Source: Glebionis coronaria (lineage: Eukaryota > Streptophyta > Magnoliopsida > Asterales > Asteraceae). Taken from it: a DNA stretch of 64,000 nucleotides. Positions 11,014 through 23,231 of this stretch are shown piece after piece; the stretch's first letter is position 1, and each line of letters starts with the position of its first letter. The notes beneath the pieces were generated by a model. That model did not search any database. It had not been told where the DNA came from and was given only the letters and a program-made list of their open reading frames with translations. A program made the translations under genes and the position numbers. The DNA lies in contig CM046879.1 of assembly GCA_025667525.1 (NCBI GenBank), positions 384,423,039 to 384,487,038 on the forward strand, written 5' to 3'.

Positions 11014-11769
11014 AATTAAAAGATTTAGAGGGTGAAAGAAAAGAATTATGAAAATAAAGGGAAAGTAGAAGATTATTTTTGGGTTTCTGATTTTTCAATT
11101 TTTTTAGAATTTTTGGTATATTACGTAGAAATTAATCTACAAAAACTACCCACTAATCAAAGGTCTCGATTAATGAATCCAAGAGGAGTGAAGGCAATTA
11201 CGTGAAGTAAAAACCTTCGTTCGACTTTGAAACGTTGGCGGAACGTCAAAACGTTTCGAGGGTTCAATAATTAAACTCACAAAAATAGATTAATAATACT
11301 TGATGTGGCAAACCCCTAATTAATCGTCACTTTCAAAATACGCATAAGCGAGCGGAGAAAATGAGGTGGCGCAAAACACTTAAGGGCCTTTTTTCTTTAG
11401 GTCGTGAAATACATCCGCCTTATACCCAACTTATAGTTTGTATTTATCGAGATTAAATCAATTAAGAGTATTTATCTATTTTGCCTTTGATTTCGTTTGA
11501 ATTCAATACACTTAATAATGACCGAAACGCCCACTATTAAGGTGTGATTTCTCGCGTATTTGGATAATTATTGTGTATTAATTGTTTTACGTAAATACAA
11601 TATATTATTCACAATAAAAACGAGAAAACGATATTGTGTTAATAGATTTTTATTTCACACGTATTTATTTATATGGATACTAGTATTGAAAAATAAAAAG
11701 AAGTATTTATGATAAAAATGTAAAAACTCAAACAGACACGTTAAATAAATAATATCTAAACACACCTCT
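11014..11769 (-). other. 5' leader of element C
   Basis: About 750 bases between the primer site and the ORF region. It is AT-rich with scattered CpG and has no supported ORF. By position it would hold packaging signals, but nothing specific is recognised. Confidence 0.4.
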
Positions 11770-11784
11770 CCGGCAGCGGTGCCA
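11770..11784 (-). other. Primer-binding site of element C (Asp-tRNA type)
   Basis: The minus strand reads TGGCACCGCTGCCGG, one base different from the TGGCGCCGCTGCCGG of element D and typical of Athila/Tat elements. Two bases separate it from the LTR end at 11787. Confidence 0.8.
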
Positions 11785-12559
11785 TTTGATGAAGAGTAAA
11801 ACTACACCTTTAAGGAAAAAGGCGTAACTACGGTAAGTATTAAATTCTACGTTTAGGAAAACGTAAAATCGACCATTTAAGTTCGTTCTCGAGGAGGTAT
11901 GGTGTTTGAGATAAAATTAAGTAAGCTATATATTTTGAGTTATTACGTTGTTAGAAAGAAGAAAAGAAAAGAAAACGGAAACGGCTTACGCTAAAAACGG
12001 ACGAAAACGCGTCAACGTACGAACATTAAAATGCGACGAAATTAAAAATTTAACCTAAAATATTATTAAAAATTACTAAAAAATCCTAAAATTTCTAATT
12101 AAAAAGAAAATGTAAATTAAAAAAAATTTAAAAATGATTAAATTAATTACTATTAATTTTTAAAGTTAAATAAAAATCTAAAAATAAAACTAACTAAGAA
12201 AAAGTCAAAATCCAAAATTTTAAGTTTGTAAATCTAAAATACTTTTAACTAAACCTAAAAATGATTTTTTTTTAAATTTTTATAAACCTTTTTCTATTTT
12301 TTAATGACTTTACAAATTTTAAAATAAGAATAATCCTAGAATAAATTAAGAAGAAGAAAATTACAAAACTAGGACTAAAAAATCTTAAACTATAATGTGA
12401 ACAAGGAAAAAAAAGAAAGGACTCAAAAAGCACGACTAAATAAGATGGAATTAGCTTATGTAGTCACGAATTATATAAAATGAGCAAAACTAAAAAGTGG
12501 TTAAATATAAAACAGTCCACCCTTTGGAGAGTTAAGTCCCTAGGGAAGAATTGGTTATG

Positions 12560-12660
12560 GTGTATGGGGTAAAGCGTTGAAAGGTTGATCGAGGGTGGAG
12601 GTCAAGGGTTCGAACCTCACGGATCCCCTTGACAACCCCTTGATTCCTTTTTCCTTTTTT
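12560..12660 (+). other. tRNA-like Pol III promoter motif inside the element C LTR
   Basis: GGTTCGAACCT (12607-12617) is close to the tRNA B-box consensus. An A-box-like TGGGGTAAAGCG lies about 35 bases upstream (12565-12576), and T-runs follow within about 40 bases. The spacing is that of a tRNA or a tRNA-derived SINE. A decayed counterpart sits at 17660-17716 in the related LTR. It does not fold as a full tRNA by eye, so I call it a motif and not a gene. Confidence 0.4.
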
Positions 12661-13021
12661 CTTGTTTTTGGCTATTTTTGGATGCACAAACACATAAACA
12701 AAAACATAAAATATTATAACACAATCTAATAAAACACAAATTCACGTTTTATTTTTGGCTTAGTGTGCATAGTTAAGAAATAAGAACACAAGCAGGCACT
12801 TGTTTGATATTTTGGTTTACTTACTTTTTTGCTTTCTTCGGTTTGCACATACCACAAACACACTTTAAATCACACTCAAATCACCAAAAAGCCATAAGTT
12901 TTATCTTGTGTGCACAGTGGATGCACACAAACAAACAACAAGCACTCTTTCTCTTTTCTTAGCTTTTGGTTACTTGGTGTACTTGTTTTGGTACTTTGTT
13001 GCTGGTGGTATCACAAGGAAC

Positions 13022-13046
13022 CCCCACTTGCGTTTTGCAAGTGGGG
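13022..13046. repeat. Strong LTR hairpin, copy 1
   Basis: CCCCACTTGC (13022-13031), a 5-base loop, then GCAAGTGGGG (13037-13046): 10 bp of perfect stem. The matching hairpin in the related LTR (17776-17800) has two stem pairs changed on both sides. Confidence 0.85.
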
Positions 13047-15784
13047 AGTCAATATAAGCACACAAATAGTAAACATAAGCCAAAAGATAACTAATAAGCC
13101 TTCAGCTACATAAATAACAAGAACAATGGCTGGTCTAAAGCAAGGCAGGTTTCAAGGCCTTTCTAGATTATAAATAAGTTGTAAAACCCAAAGCCCTCTT
13201 GAGCAATACTTAACACTACTACTAAACTACTTGTAAATCCAAGATTTAACACCTAGCACCTATTAAATCAAGATCTAAGGCTACTGGTTTGCTGTGCATC
13301 TAAATGCGCCAAACTTTGCTAAATGTTGGACACCAATCCTTTGCTTATGCGTGCTCTGAACCAAGATAATTACTAATGACCACACCAAATCATTTTTAGA
13401 GGGAAAATAACTTTGTGAAGACAATAAACAACATCAAATCAAGTAGCATTCATACCTACTGTATATCTATTAGCACTTAACCTAAGAACAAAAGCGATAA
13501 CTTTTTAGTTGCCTATTTGGTTTCTTTCTTTAAGCTACAAGCTTATATATGCTTACCAATCCCCAAATCAAGAATATCTAAACCTAAATCCACCGTAGAC
13601 CTAACTGACTTCAAGAGTTACACAAATAAAAACACAAACGCATACTCCTAGGCCTAACTGATGCAATGGGTGGTTATGACAGTATACAGGTGAATTTTTG
13701 AGCACAAATAGAACTTAAACAAGGGAACAAAATGAATCAATCTTACTCACACACACACATCAGAAATATTAATCACTTGCATACCCCTTTTCCAACAGTG
13801 AGCAAATTCACACTTACACATTTTTACTCATGACATATTTTTTATAGAACACGGAAAATGGAATTTTCAAACCAAGACACCCAATTTTTTGCTGAAAGTA
13901 AGCTAACCTAATCCTAAAAGATTAGTGTAGAGTACAACAACAACCTAGTGGTGGTAATCCCACCCTAGATAGTGCATTCCCAGACACCCCTTTTACTTTT
14001 GGTTTACTAATTTTTGCAAAGACAATCGTTTAGAAACACCACAAACAAACAATATAAGAGCTGATTTCTAACAAGACATATTCAAACAACCAATTCCATC
14101 ATCCAACAACATAAAAACAGAACAAAACTCACATGTTTTATGCAGAAAATTAAGATAAACTAAAAAAATGAGACACTTACCTCAAGGGCACACAATCTGT
14201 ACCCTTGAGTTTTGAGCTCATGTGTACGCTTGTGCACAAGCTTTCCAAGCTGCAAACAACAAACACACAAGAACCAAAGCCAAGGTTTGATTCTATTAGT
14301 ACCACCAAAGAAGATGACCCACTGATTTTTTTTAACTTTCTTTTGTTTGAAATTTTTTTTTCTCTCAAAAACTTTTAAACCAAAAACTTTACTTCATAAA
14401 CTTACTGATTACAAACATTAGCAGAAAATATCTTAAACAATTTTAGGAAACAAGCAATTCTTACCAACTTTTCAAAAGTACATGAAAAAGGAATTATAGA
14501 AATTACTTAAACAAGAGATAGTATTGGAACTCAGAGTTTAGCTAAAAATTATACCAACTTTATAAATAGAAAAAGGAATTATAGATTCTTTAAATAAAAT
14601 TACCAACTTTTAATTATATAAAAGGAATTACAAAATTATTAGCTAAAAACTAGAACAAGCAAATGAAACTAAGTCTTATGCCTTATATATCCGGCTACAG
14701 AAGCTACTAGAAGAGCTAAAATCGAAACCCTAATGCTAATGTGATTCCAAGATTGCCCTTTGAAATATTTTTAGTCAAATGTGGTACCTCGTGATTTCTC
14801 CGCCATACATGTGATGGATGAGCTGTATGAGTTGATCAAAGCCTTTGAAACATATGTGGAGAGCAAGAAATGAAGCACATTCGTTGACTCAATTTGCCAA
14901 GATTCATTTTTTTGCCAAAAAGTTGCAGGGGGAGGGTCCACATGGGGTTGGGAGTGAGGTAGAAGCAAAAATCTTCACGTGGTTGCGTTTGTAGGATGCT
15001 CAATTATGTTTCTAGAGTATATTGAGTAATACCCCTTTGGTATTAGTGGTATACAAATCTAGGGTTTAAGGGAATGGGGGTGATAAACAGTTAACCTTTG
15101 ATCCGTATTAGCGGGTGAGAGAAAATGCTTAGCGCCTATTAAATCTTATTAACATTATTTCAAAAGTAACATTAATAAATAAACAGGGCTGGTCAATGTG
15201 GATGGGTGGGTCGGATTTTTAGGTTTGGTATTGGGCTATTTGTTGGGCTGGGTCGGATAATGGTGGGTAGTGGGTACTGAAATTGGTAGAAAACACCCCT
15301 TCATTTCACAAAAACTTGCAATTGAAGTCTTGGCAGAATAATAGCTATTTTATTTGAAAAATAAATTTGGGTGAATTACAAAGTGGTCCTTTAAGACTTT
15401 GATCAAGGACAATATGTGTAATTTTGACAATTCATCAAGGGTTGTTTTTGCCCAATCATGAAACTTCAGGGTTGTACTTGTAACAAATGATTCTTCAAGC
15501 GTCATTCTTGACAAGTTGCCAAAGTTGAGGGATCAAACTGGTAAAATCTTCAAACTTGAGCGACTTTTCTTGAAAAATCATCATTCGGATCCGGTTAGTT
15601 GTGCGGCTTCATTTCCCGTGTTTGTTTTTCTTTGTTTCTTGTGATCTTTTTGTCTTTTGCTCGATATCCATACCTAAAACATACAACAAACATATACGAG
15701 CATATTTTTGGCACTTTTAATGATATTTTAACCGTTTTAAGCCCGTTTTGGACGATGAGACTATGTATAAATGCAGTCTCATCA

Positions 15785-16503
15785 ATACTTAACACATTAA
15801 GTGATCATTTACTAATGATTAGGATATAGAAAAGAGAAAAGAGACAGAAAGAATGTCTAAAAGGTTCTTGGAAAATGAATATTTGATCCACTATTTATAG
15901 GAGGCAAAAGCCAACGGCTATCTTCCTGTGGTCCCTTAATGTCTCTAGGGTTCCTTATTTATAGAGAACCACATGCCTATTTAAGGAACCGGGGGTCGTA
16001 AACTCCGATCCTTTTTATCCTTTAGTGGGGAAGTAATATCTGAGGTAAGTTTTACCTTCAAAGGATATTCATATGGCATTTGGAATATTCCATATTCAAA
16101 TTTACATTTTCTATTTTAATAAAACATTTTCTTAAAAAGAAAGTTTATTAAAATCTTTTGTCACCTTTGACAAAATGTTAGTTGTAAGGCTAATCACTAA
16201 ACATGATTAAGATATGTTTGTGTAAGACTTAAATGATTATTACCTTGATGATAGTGTTTGTTAAATAATTCGTCTTACGAGTGTCTTTGACGATAATGTT
16301 TTTAGGCATCACTTGCTATAACATAGACGCCTTCTTTAAATCTCACTTCAGCTTCAAATAAGAAATACCAAATTCACATCGCAATCACTTGACAGTCTTT
16401 ACTCCGAATACTAGCCCTTTTGGACATTTGAGCTAATCTTATAGAGGATCGTTTTGGTGTTAATTTGTTTTTGTCTTCGTGTTTGTTGTGTTTGTTATGT
16501 CGA
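15785..16503. other. Unassigned repeat debris
   Basis: About 720 bases without an ORF. It has TATA-like words reading leftward (CTATAAATAG near 15890, and tctataaataagg near 15960) and looks like a fragment of another LTR. No primer site, polypurine tract or repeat partner is visible, so it cannot be assigned. Confidence 0.3.
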
Positions 16504-16902
16504 TGTTGGGAATAAAGCGTTCAAGTCTTAGCCACTGACAGTTGGTTTCTATCCACTGATAAGTATGTTCTATCTACTGTCAAGATTGTGTGTAGCCGCT
16601 GATACAAGCCACTGATGTGAAGACTCCCAGCCACTGATGGGATTTATTGATCAACATGTTTCTTATTTTAAGGAAGATTTAGTCGAATAAGTTATTTACT
16701 ATATTTAACTTTGTATATCTTCTTATTTTAGTTGATCTTAACTTATTGTACAAGGATCCTTAATCTATAAAAGGAGGACTTAGGGTTAGATGTTTAATAA
16801 CACTTTCATATATTGTCCACTTTGCAATTATTAATCGATTCAAAGTTTGGTAATCATTTGTGTTTGTGTTCTTTGTTCTAAGTATTAAATTCCGCATAAT
16901 AC
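16504..16902 (+). repeat. Copia-like solo LTR (about 400 bp)
   Basis: Begins TGTTGGGAATAAAG, a common Ty1-copia LTR start. It has a TATA box with the context ctataaaaggagg near 16757 and ends near attccgcataatac. The first 150 bases carry six or so copies of a CCACTGAT/CCGCTGAT word about every 20 bases, similar on the sense strand to the repeats inside the copia element at 41900-42100. No internal region follows. No clean TSD was found, so the ends are approximate. Confidence 0.45.
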
Positions 16903-19900
16903 TGATGTAGAATAATTTTGTATATACTTACATTTTTTAGGAAAAAGTGCAAGAAACAAATGATTGTAAAGTATAAGTTTAAAGGTTTAGGAAAACGTAA
17001 AACCGACGTTGAGTTCGTTCTCGAAGGAGGTGTGATTTTGTGGCCAGTATTAAACGTTTTTCGATTAGTTTCATTTTTGGAATGAGGAAAGATGAAAAGA
17101 ATGACGGATTACGCTAAAAAATTACACTACGCCGAATCGCGTTTTCACGCAAAACGAGACGAAAAATAAAATAATTATGAAAAATTATAAAAATTTGAAA
17201 ATAAATCCTAAAAAGTATTATAAACAATGAATAATCAAGAAAACTTTTTGAAAACCTTTTGTATAACTATTATTTAATTTTAAAATCTAATTAAAGACCA
17301 AAAATTAAAAACAAAGAAGAAAAAGTACAAATTAAGATTTTATGACTTGTAAACCTCAATCTAAATTAATTAAACCTAAAAATAATATTTAAAACATTTA
17401 AAACTATTTTTTCTATTTTTAATAATTTTACCAAAAACAGAAAATATAAAAGGATTAAAAATAGAAAATAAAACGGGTAAAATCTAAAATTTTGCAAAAA
17501 ACCCTAAATTTTATCTAGATTAAGGGAAAAATAAGTTGAACACAACAACTTATCAAAATAAGCTAGATTAAGCTACTATAAGCCACAGTTTATTTAAACT
17601 AGATGGAAAACAAAAGCGTATAAATGGATAACGAAACAAAATCTTGACAAGAAAAGACTCCTAGTACACTGGTAAGAACTCCTACTCCTATTCGATAGGT
17701 ATGGGCTTTGAATCTAGGCTAGATGAGTTTTTTATTTTGATTTTTCTTATCTTTTCTTTTTTGGACATCAGCCAACCCCACAAGCAGTTGGCTTGTGGGG
17801 AGTGAAATAAGCAATAAACGAACCAAAATAAGCAAAGAAAAAGTTTAAAACAGCACAGATAAGCACATATATAGCAAACAGTGGGTTTACACTAACAGTG
17901 GCAAGACCAGAATACTAACAGTGGGTAAAATTTTCCTACGGTTAGTATTAAAATCACGTAAACTAGATTGCTGATCTAAAGAGCACTTAATCTAATTTTA
18001 AGCTAATAAAAATAGACAATAAGCCAACCATACACATAAATAATACTAAGCAGACCTAAATCAATACTAGAACTAACATATTTGTAAACGGCAAAATCCA
18101 AAACTTAAAAACAACAAGAATAGGTAAACTGATGTAAATTGTCAGTTTTTCATAACTTTGCGCAAAACTTGGAACTCAACACTTTACACTACAACTTAGG
18201 TTTAAAATCCAAAACTTACTTAACCTAAACCTATCAAGCATGTGCAGGCAGAGCAAACGCAGATTTGTGTCACCCAAATCTTAACTTAAGTAAAACCAAA
18301 CATCCTTTTTAGGACTGATTTCAAAGGACTACCAAAGCAATTTGAAAAATGAACAAGAACAAGATAAATACTCAACTTCAACAGATCAAATGGCAACTAA
18401 TTAGCAGATCTAAACACTAAAATAAAATAGCAAACTCAAACATGGCATTTCACATAAACAAAAAAATGGAAATATGTCTCAAAGCTTATAACCTTGAGAG
18501 GTGTACATCCATACCTCCTGGTAATGACATGATGTGTTCTAAGAACAAGCTTTTCCTACAATGGAGCTTATGTGAACAACTTGTTTGATGCTTATCAAAA
18601 GGGAACAAAAATCCTTTGGACTACAACAGCCCAAAGGCAAAAGTCTACAACAAACTTTTTAGTCTTCTTGTTATGTCCTGCACACAAATAAACCAACAAA
18701 CTACAAGCTCCTTAAGCTCATATACAAGCTGAGTTGTCAAGTCTCCTTGCTATGATCTTATGGATTAGTGAACAGTTAACATGAAACACCAAAAATAATG
18801 ATTTTCAGAAAACTTTGGATAAAATATTTTTGCAAAATAAAAGGTGACCAACATAGATATTAACACTTTATCAAACTTTATTTCAAGATAATTAGTTGTC
18901 GAGTACTTTTAAAAAATCAGCTTAATAAAATGGTTCTTCAAGAACCCTTCACAAATTTTTGCAAAGGCTAGGTGAATAAATAATTAAGTAAATGTGCACG
19001 AATTAAAATTAACAAGAATATAAAGGAACTCAGATTATTGCATTGCTAAAAACACTTTAAATATTCATTTTTAAAAGGTTTACAATAAATCTAGAACAAA
19101 AGCTATTACAGTGAGATTTCTACCCTATTTACACTAAGTCTCAGAAATTTCTAGAATACAACACGAAGAGAAACCTTAGCTATGCTGATTTCCTGAAATG
19201 ACCCTTGTAGATCGGTTCAAAAGTTGGAGATGATCTTTCTGAATTTGGTCCAAGTAGCAACATGTGATCTCTATTATGTTTCCAGCTTTCAAATATGATG
19301 TTAGCCTTTAAAATAGTTGTATAGGACAAGTAATTGATAAGAGCCATTGATCCACTGTTGTAATTTGGTTTGGGAGCCAAAGTTGGGGTGTATTAGGGCA
19401 GGAGAGCTTATGGGAGGGTCCCATAGTGAAGTGTAAGGTGTTTGATAGTGGGGATTAGTTACAAACATGGTTAATTATACATCTGCCCTTAATCGATAAT
19501 TAACCCTTTGACTTGTAAGGATTAAGGTTTTAGGGTTCTTTGGGAATAGTTTATGTTTAACCCGAAAATGAAAGGGGTGAAGTGATTAAAAGTGTTTAGC
19601 GCCAGTTGAATTAACTAAGTTAATTTAAAACATGGGCCGTCTAAAGGTTAGGGTACGGGTTGCTGTGTTGGGCTTGATTGGGTAAGATACGGGTTTAGTG
19701 TGGATTTGGGTTAGGTTTGAACAACTTTGACCCCTAATCTTCTAACAATTTTGCAAATCAACCCTTCCACACTTTTGAAACTTTATAACAGATATCCCTT
19801 TGATAAAACTTTGAGACTTTGGCAAATTCAGTCCTTGTGTATTGGATAAACTTTGTAAAGGACTTGTAATGAGTTTCTTTCAAACTTCAAGGGTATTTCT

Positions 19901-20262
19901 TGTAAATTAATGAAACTTTAGGGACCAATCTTTAGAAGTCTTGCAAGGTCTGGGAGAAGAAGGTTCATAGAAATCCTTGTTCTTTTTTTATCCAAACGGG
20001 TTTGACCGAAATTTTCGGTTTCTTGAAACGCTTAGAAGAAGAAGATTTGGGTTTAGCCGGTTGTGACAAAGAGATGTCAAGGTTAAGTTTAGAAAAATAC
20101 ATGGTGAAGGATGAGAAGAGAACTCCCAAAACGATATGATTTAAAGAAAATAGCCAAGGCAAAGAGATAAAAGAAAATCACAAGGTTTCAAGGAATGTTT
20201 AGCTCAAATAGGCAAACAAAAAATCTTGAAAAACAACAGTGGTCAAAGAAGAAAAACCAAAA
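16903..20262 (-). repeat. Diverged Athila-type LTR fragment related to the element C LTR
   Basis: The same order of marks as in 11787-15784: start TGATG, then gtttaggaaaacgtaaaaccga (about 16985), an AT-rich tract, a tRNA-like stretch (about 17660), a 10-bp hairpin (17776-17800), and late blocks with gggtcgg/ggctggg-like and cttcaaactt words (19560-19960). Sequence identity is low, so it is an older or separate family member. No primer site precedes it. Element A inserted at its right end (20263). Short ORFs such as 19965-20162 are not supported. Confidence 0.45.
17776..17800. repeat. Strong LTR hairpin, copy 2
   Basis: CCCCACAAGC (17776-17785), loop agttg, GCTTGTGGGG (17791-17800). Relative to 13022-13046, two adjacent stem positions are TT to AA on one side and AA to TT on the other, so pairing is fully kept. 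Confidence 0.85.
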
Positions 20263-20267
20263 ACGAG

Positions 20268-23214
20268 TGATAAATGTGAAAACACTCATCAATTATGATC
20301 CAAAAACCACTCAAAACATAGTCAAATACATAATATTTAACTTTAAAATATCAAAATTACGCGTGTATTTGTGTTTCATGTGTTTTCAGGTAAAGAGATG
20401 CATTTTTGAGCAAACACGCATTTTCAAGGATTTATTTGATGAAAAGACGAAGAAAAAGACGAAAAGATGATTCAAGGACCTTACTTGTCACTACTTTAAA
20501 GATCGAGGGCTTAGCATATACTTTTCATTAAGATGAAGGATGGAAAAGTGATTACTTAAAAGCTTTAATACACATTTGAGAAGGATAAAAAGTGGAAGGA
20601 CTAAAAAGGCAATTAAATGGAAAAGTCTTATTTACTTGGTCTGTTGACCAAGTCTCGGTCAAAACACACACACCCAAATAGACGCATCTCTGTCTTCTTC
20701 AACCTTCAAGAGAGAGAAAATAAAAAGAAAGACGATTTCGTTCTTTTCACCTCCATTACCTACAATCACATATCATGAACAATCAAGAAGGAATCAGGCC
20801 AAGCTTACAACTACAAAAGTGATCACCTTCCTCTTCTCTACATGATGGTATAAGACAATTAGATCAAGACTCGAAGATAAAGAAACCCCCAAATTGTGAT
20901 GAAGAAGAAGGACGAGTTTATCCTCGTATTTACACGTGTCCATATTTCATTGGCTGAACCACGTCATCCACTCCCTCTCGACGGCTATAAAAAGACATGA
21001 AGACCTTATTTGCAATTGGTTAGCTTAGGTGTAGTTTTACACATAGTAGTTAGGAATTAGTTAGTTTTTCTCTCTCAAATGCTTTATGATTTTCAGTTAG
21101 AAATTTGTTTAGAATCTGTTAATTAGTTTAAGAATGTAACCATTTTTTCCATTAATGAAGTTTGATATTTTCTCAAGTTTTCTCTTCTTTCTCTACTGAT
21201 TCGCTTACTGTTCATAAGTTCTCAATAGAGCTTATGATTGGATCTTTTGGTTACTGAGAGTGTTTTTTTACCATAAAAGCTTTTATTTTCTTCGATATTC
21301 TTCTCGGTTACTGTTCATAGGTCCGTTTAAGCTTGTTAATACTGTTATTTTAAGCTCATATTTCATAAGATTGTAAGTGTTTACTAGCTATTATTTGAGT
21401 TTCTCGATTTGATTACATCGAGAGTTAGTAAAGGATATGTAGGTTAATCAGCGTTCACAGTTTGTTTGGGCTTAAAGGTTTTAGAAGTTCTTTCAGTTTA
21501 TTCAGCTTAAAGTAGATTTTTCATCATAAGCCAAAAGCTTATTTGAGCTTACTTTCAGTTCATGATTGAGACAGAGTAGAGGTTGTTCAATTTACTTTGT
21601 CCTGATTTGATAAAACTTTTGTTATAGTCAGATTTTCTAAAATCGTGAATTTGTTCTTTTGTTCAAATGAAAGTTGTAGATGTTCAGTAATATACAATTT
21701 CGGTTACGTGAGTTCGTTTTCATCAAGTTTTCATGAGAGAAATTTAAATCAGTTTTTAGTGAAAAGTTTTCAATTGATTTGATATAGATCAATAATTGTA
21801 GGATTAGATTTAAGAGTCCTGTTTTGTTTTTCTTCGTTCGTTTCGGTTTGATTTTGCAGGATTACTTTCAGTTTTTGAAGGTAGCAGATTGCTGAATTCA
21901 GTTCAGCAGCTCAACTCTGCAAGTTCTGCAATTCGGTTGATTGCTATTTGATAATAAGCTGATTACAGCTTTTCAGTGAAAATCCTGAACATTCCTGAAG
22001 TGGAGTAATGTTTTTCAGTAGGTGGATTTAATTCAGCTTGAGGTTTCTTTTTAGTTTCATTATGCAGGCAGATTAGTAGACGAAGATTAGGGGTGTTTGG
22101 TTTAAAAGCGAGCTCAGCGCTCCGCTTCACATCAAAGGACTGGCCTGGATGTAGCAGGTTAAGCACGGTTAATTTTCTGCAAATATAGAGTATAAATTGC
22201 CAGTTAGATTTAAAGTGTAATATCGATTGTTATTTGTTTGATTTGATCAGATAGATGATTTTGATATCTGACTTTGTTTAGTTTGATTGATCAGCTTAGT
22301 AATGTTCTGATTCACTAGTAGGCCTATGATAAGTAGAAAGTAAGTCTCTACTGATTTCAGTCGTTGGAGTTAGTGTTTACTTATTCAGCTTATATTTGAG
22401 TTCAATAAGCTCTTTTATATAAAGCTTGAAAGGAGTAAGTTTGTTCATAGGAATTTCGTATAGAGAGTTGTATTTGATTTCACTGAATCATAGTCTAAGA
22501 AAAGAATAAATTGAAGTGTTTAAAGATTGATTTTCTCTAAATAATAAATGAAAAAAAAAGAGCTACAAGTCTCGTTATTTCATTCTGAGACAATTTTAAT
22601 TCAATTAAAGTTTTGTAAAGTGTACATATTCAGTCCCTGTACTTGTATTCTTGCATTTCAGCCATGGTCCTTAATCAGTAGTCAGAAAGGTAATAAGGTC
22701 CCTTTTGTTAAAAGCTAACTGCAAACTAGGTCCTAGTAGTTAAATCTGATAGTGGACTATTAAATTCAGTTGAGTGGATCGATTTACATATTTGGGCTTA
22801 TAGTAATCCAATTAGGCTAGTTAGCAAGACACGGTTTTGTTAGATTTACCAATCAGTTCTTTCAAAAAAGTTGCTTTTATTTGAAAATTGTATTTTTTTA
22901 GTTTTCTAAATTTACTTTTGAATTGTGTATTTTTTTTATTTTTACTTTGAAATTTTGCATTAGTAGAATAAATTTTCATCTTACATTTCTTAAATCTTGG
23001 ACTTTGGATTTTAATTGCGGTATTTGCAATATGTTTTTAGATTAGTACGTATACATAGTGTAAATACTATTTTTACATTTTACACGTGTTTTAATTGCCA
23101 AGTAGATTAAATACCAAATACATTCTCTTAACCAAAAACAATTAAGTCTTTGCTTGAATAGTTACATCAATTCGTTAAGATACCGAGAAAAACGAACAAA
23201 AAAATGAAATATTA
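20268..23214 (+). repeat. 5' LTR of element A
   Basis: 2947 bp, beginning TGATAAATGTG and ending GAAATATTA. The start forms a terminal hairpin (TGT-GAAA-ACA core). ORF-like frames inside it, for example 21963-22166, recur in the 3' LTR only because the LTR is duplicated. Confidence 0.9.
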
Positions 23215-23216
23215 AA

Positions 23217-23231
23217 TGGCGCCGTTGTCGG
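23217..23231 (+). other. Primer-binding site of element A
   Basis: TGGCGCCGTTGTCGG, Asp-tRNA type as in Athila elements, two bases after the LTR end. One base differs from the site of element B (TGGCGCCGTTGCCGG). Confidence 0.85.

Larger units (their letters stand above)
5159..15784 (-). mobile_element. Element C: non-autonomous Athila-like LTR retrotransposon, minus strand
   Basis: A direct repeat (5159-7155 and about 13820-15784) marks the two LTRs. The right one extends to 11787, where a minus-strand Asp-type primer site begins (11770-11784). The left one is preceded on the minus strand by a purine tract (7156-7166). The internal region of about 4.6 kb has an Athila-type 3' untranslated region, homologous to that of element B, and one large ORF region. 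It has no reverse transcriptase, RNase H or integrase motif in any frame. The 3' LTR is cut at 5159 by the left chromovirus; the rest would lie left of the window. It is probably mobilised in trans by an Athila element. Confidence 0.7.
11787..15784 (-). repeat. 5' LTR of element C (about 4.0 kb)
   Basis: On the minus strand it runs TGATGAGACTGC...CTTCATCA. The right part matches the truncated 3' LTR (5159-7155). The left part (11787-13820) has no second copy in the element but is a diverged homologue of 16903 onward: both carry gtttaggaaaacgtaaa near the start, an AT-rich stretch, and a strong hairpin (13022-13046). There is no protein-coding content. The TSD cannot be tested because the other outer end is missing. 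Confidence 0.65.

Noticed and set aside
12500..12680. A true tRNA gene
   Set aside because: Only the B-box region is good. Acceptor and anticodon stems do not form by eye.
16880..16902. aagtattaaattc word shared with 11841 as evidence that the copia LTR is part of the C-type LTR
   Set aside because: The real homologous block (gtttaggaaaacg) lies about 100 bases further on, so the short match is probably chance.
21963..22166. Minus-strand ORF in the element A 5' LTR, repeated at 31472-31675
   Set aside because: Same reason: LTR copy, antisense, short, no recognisable motif.
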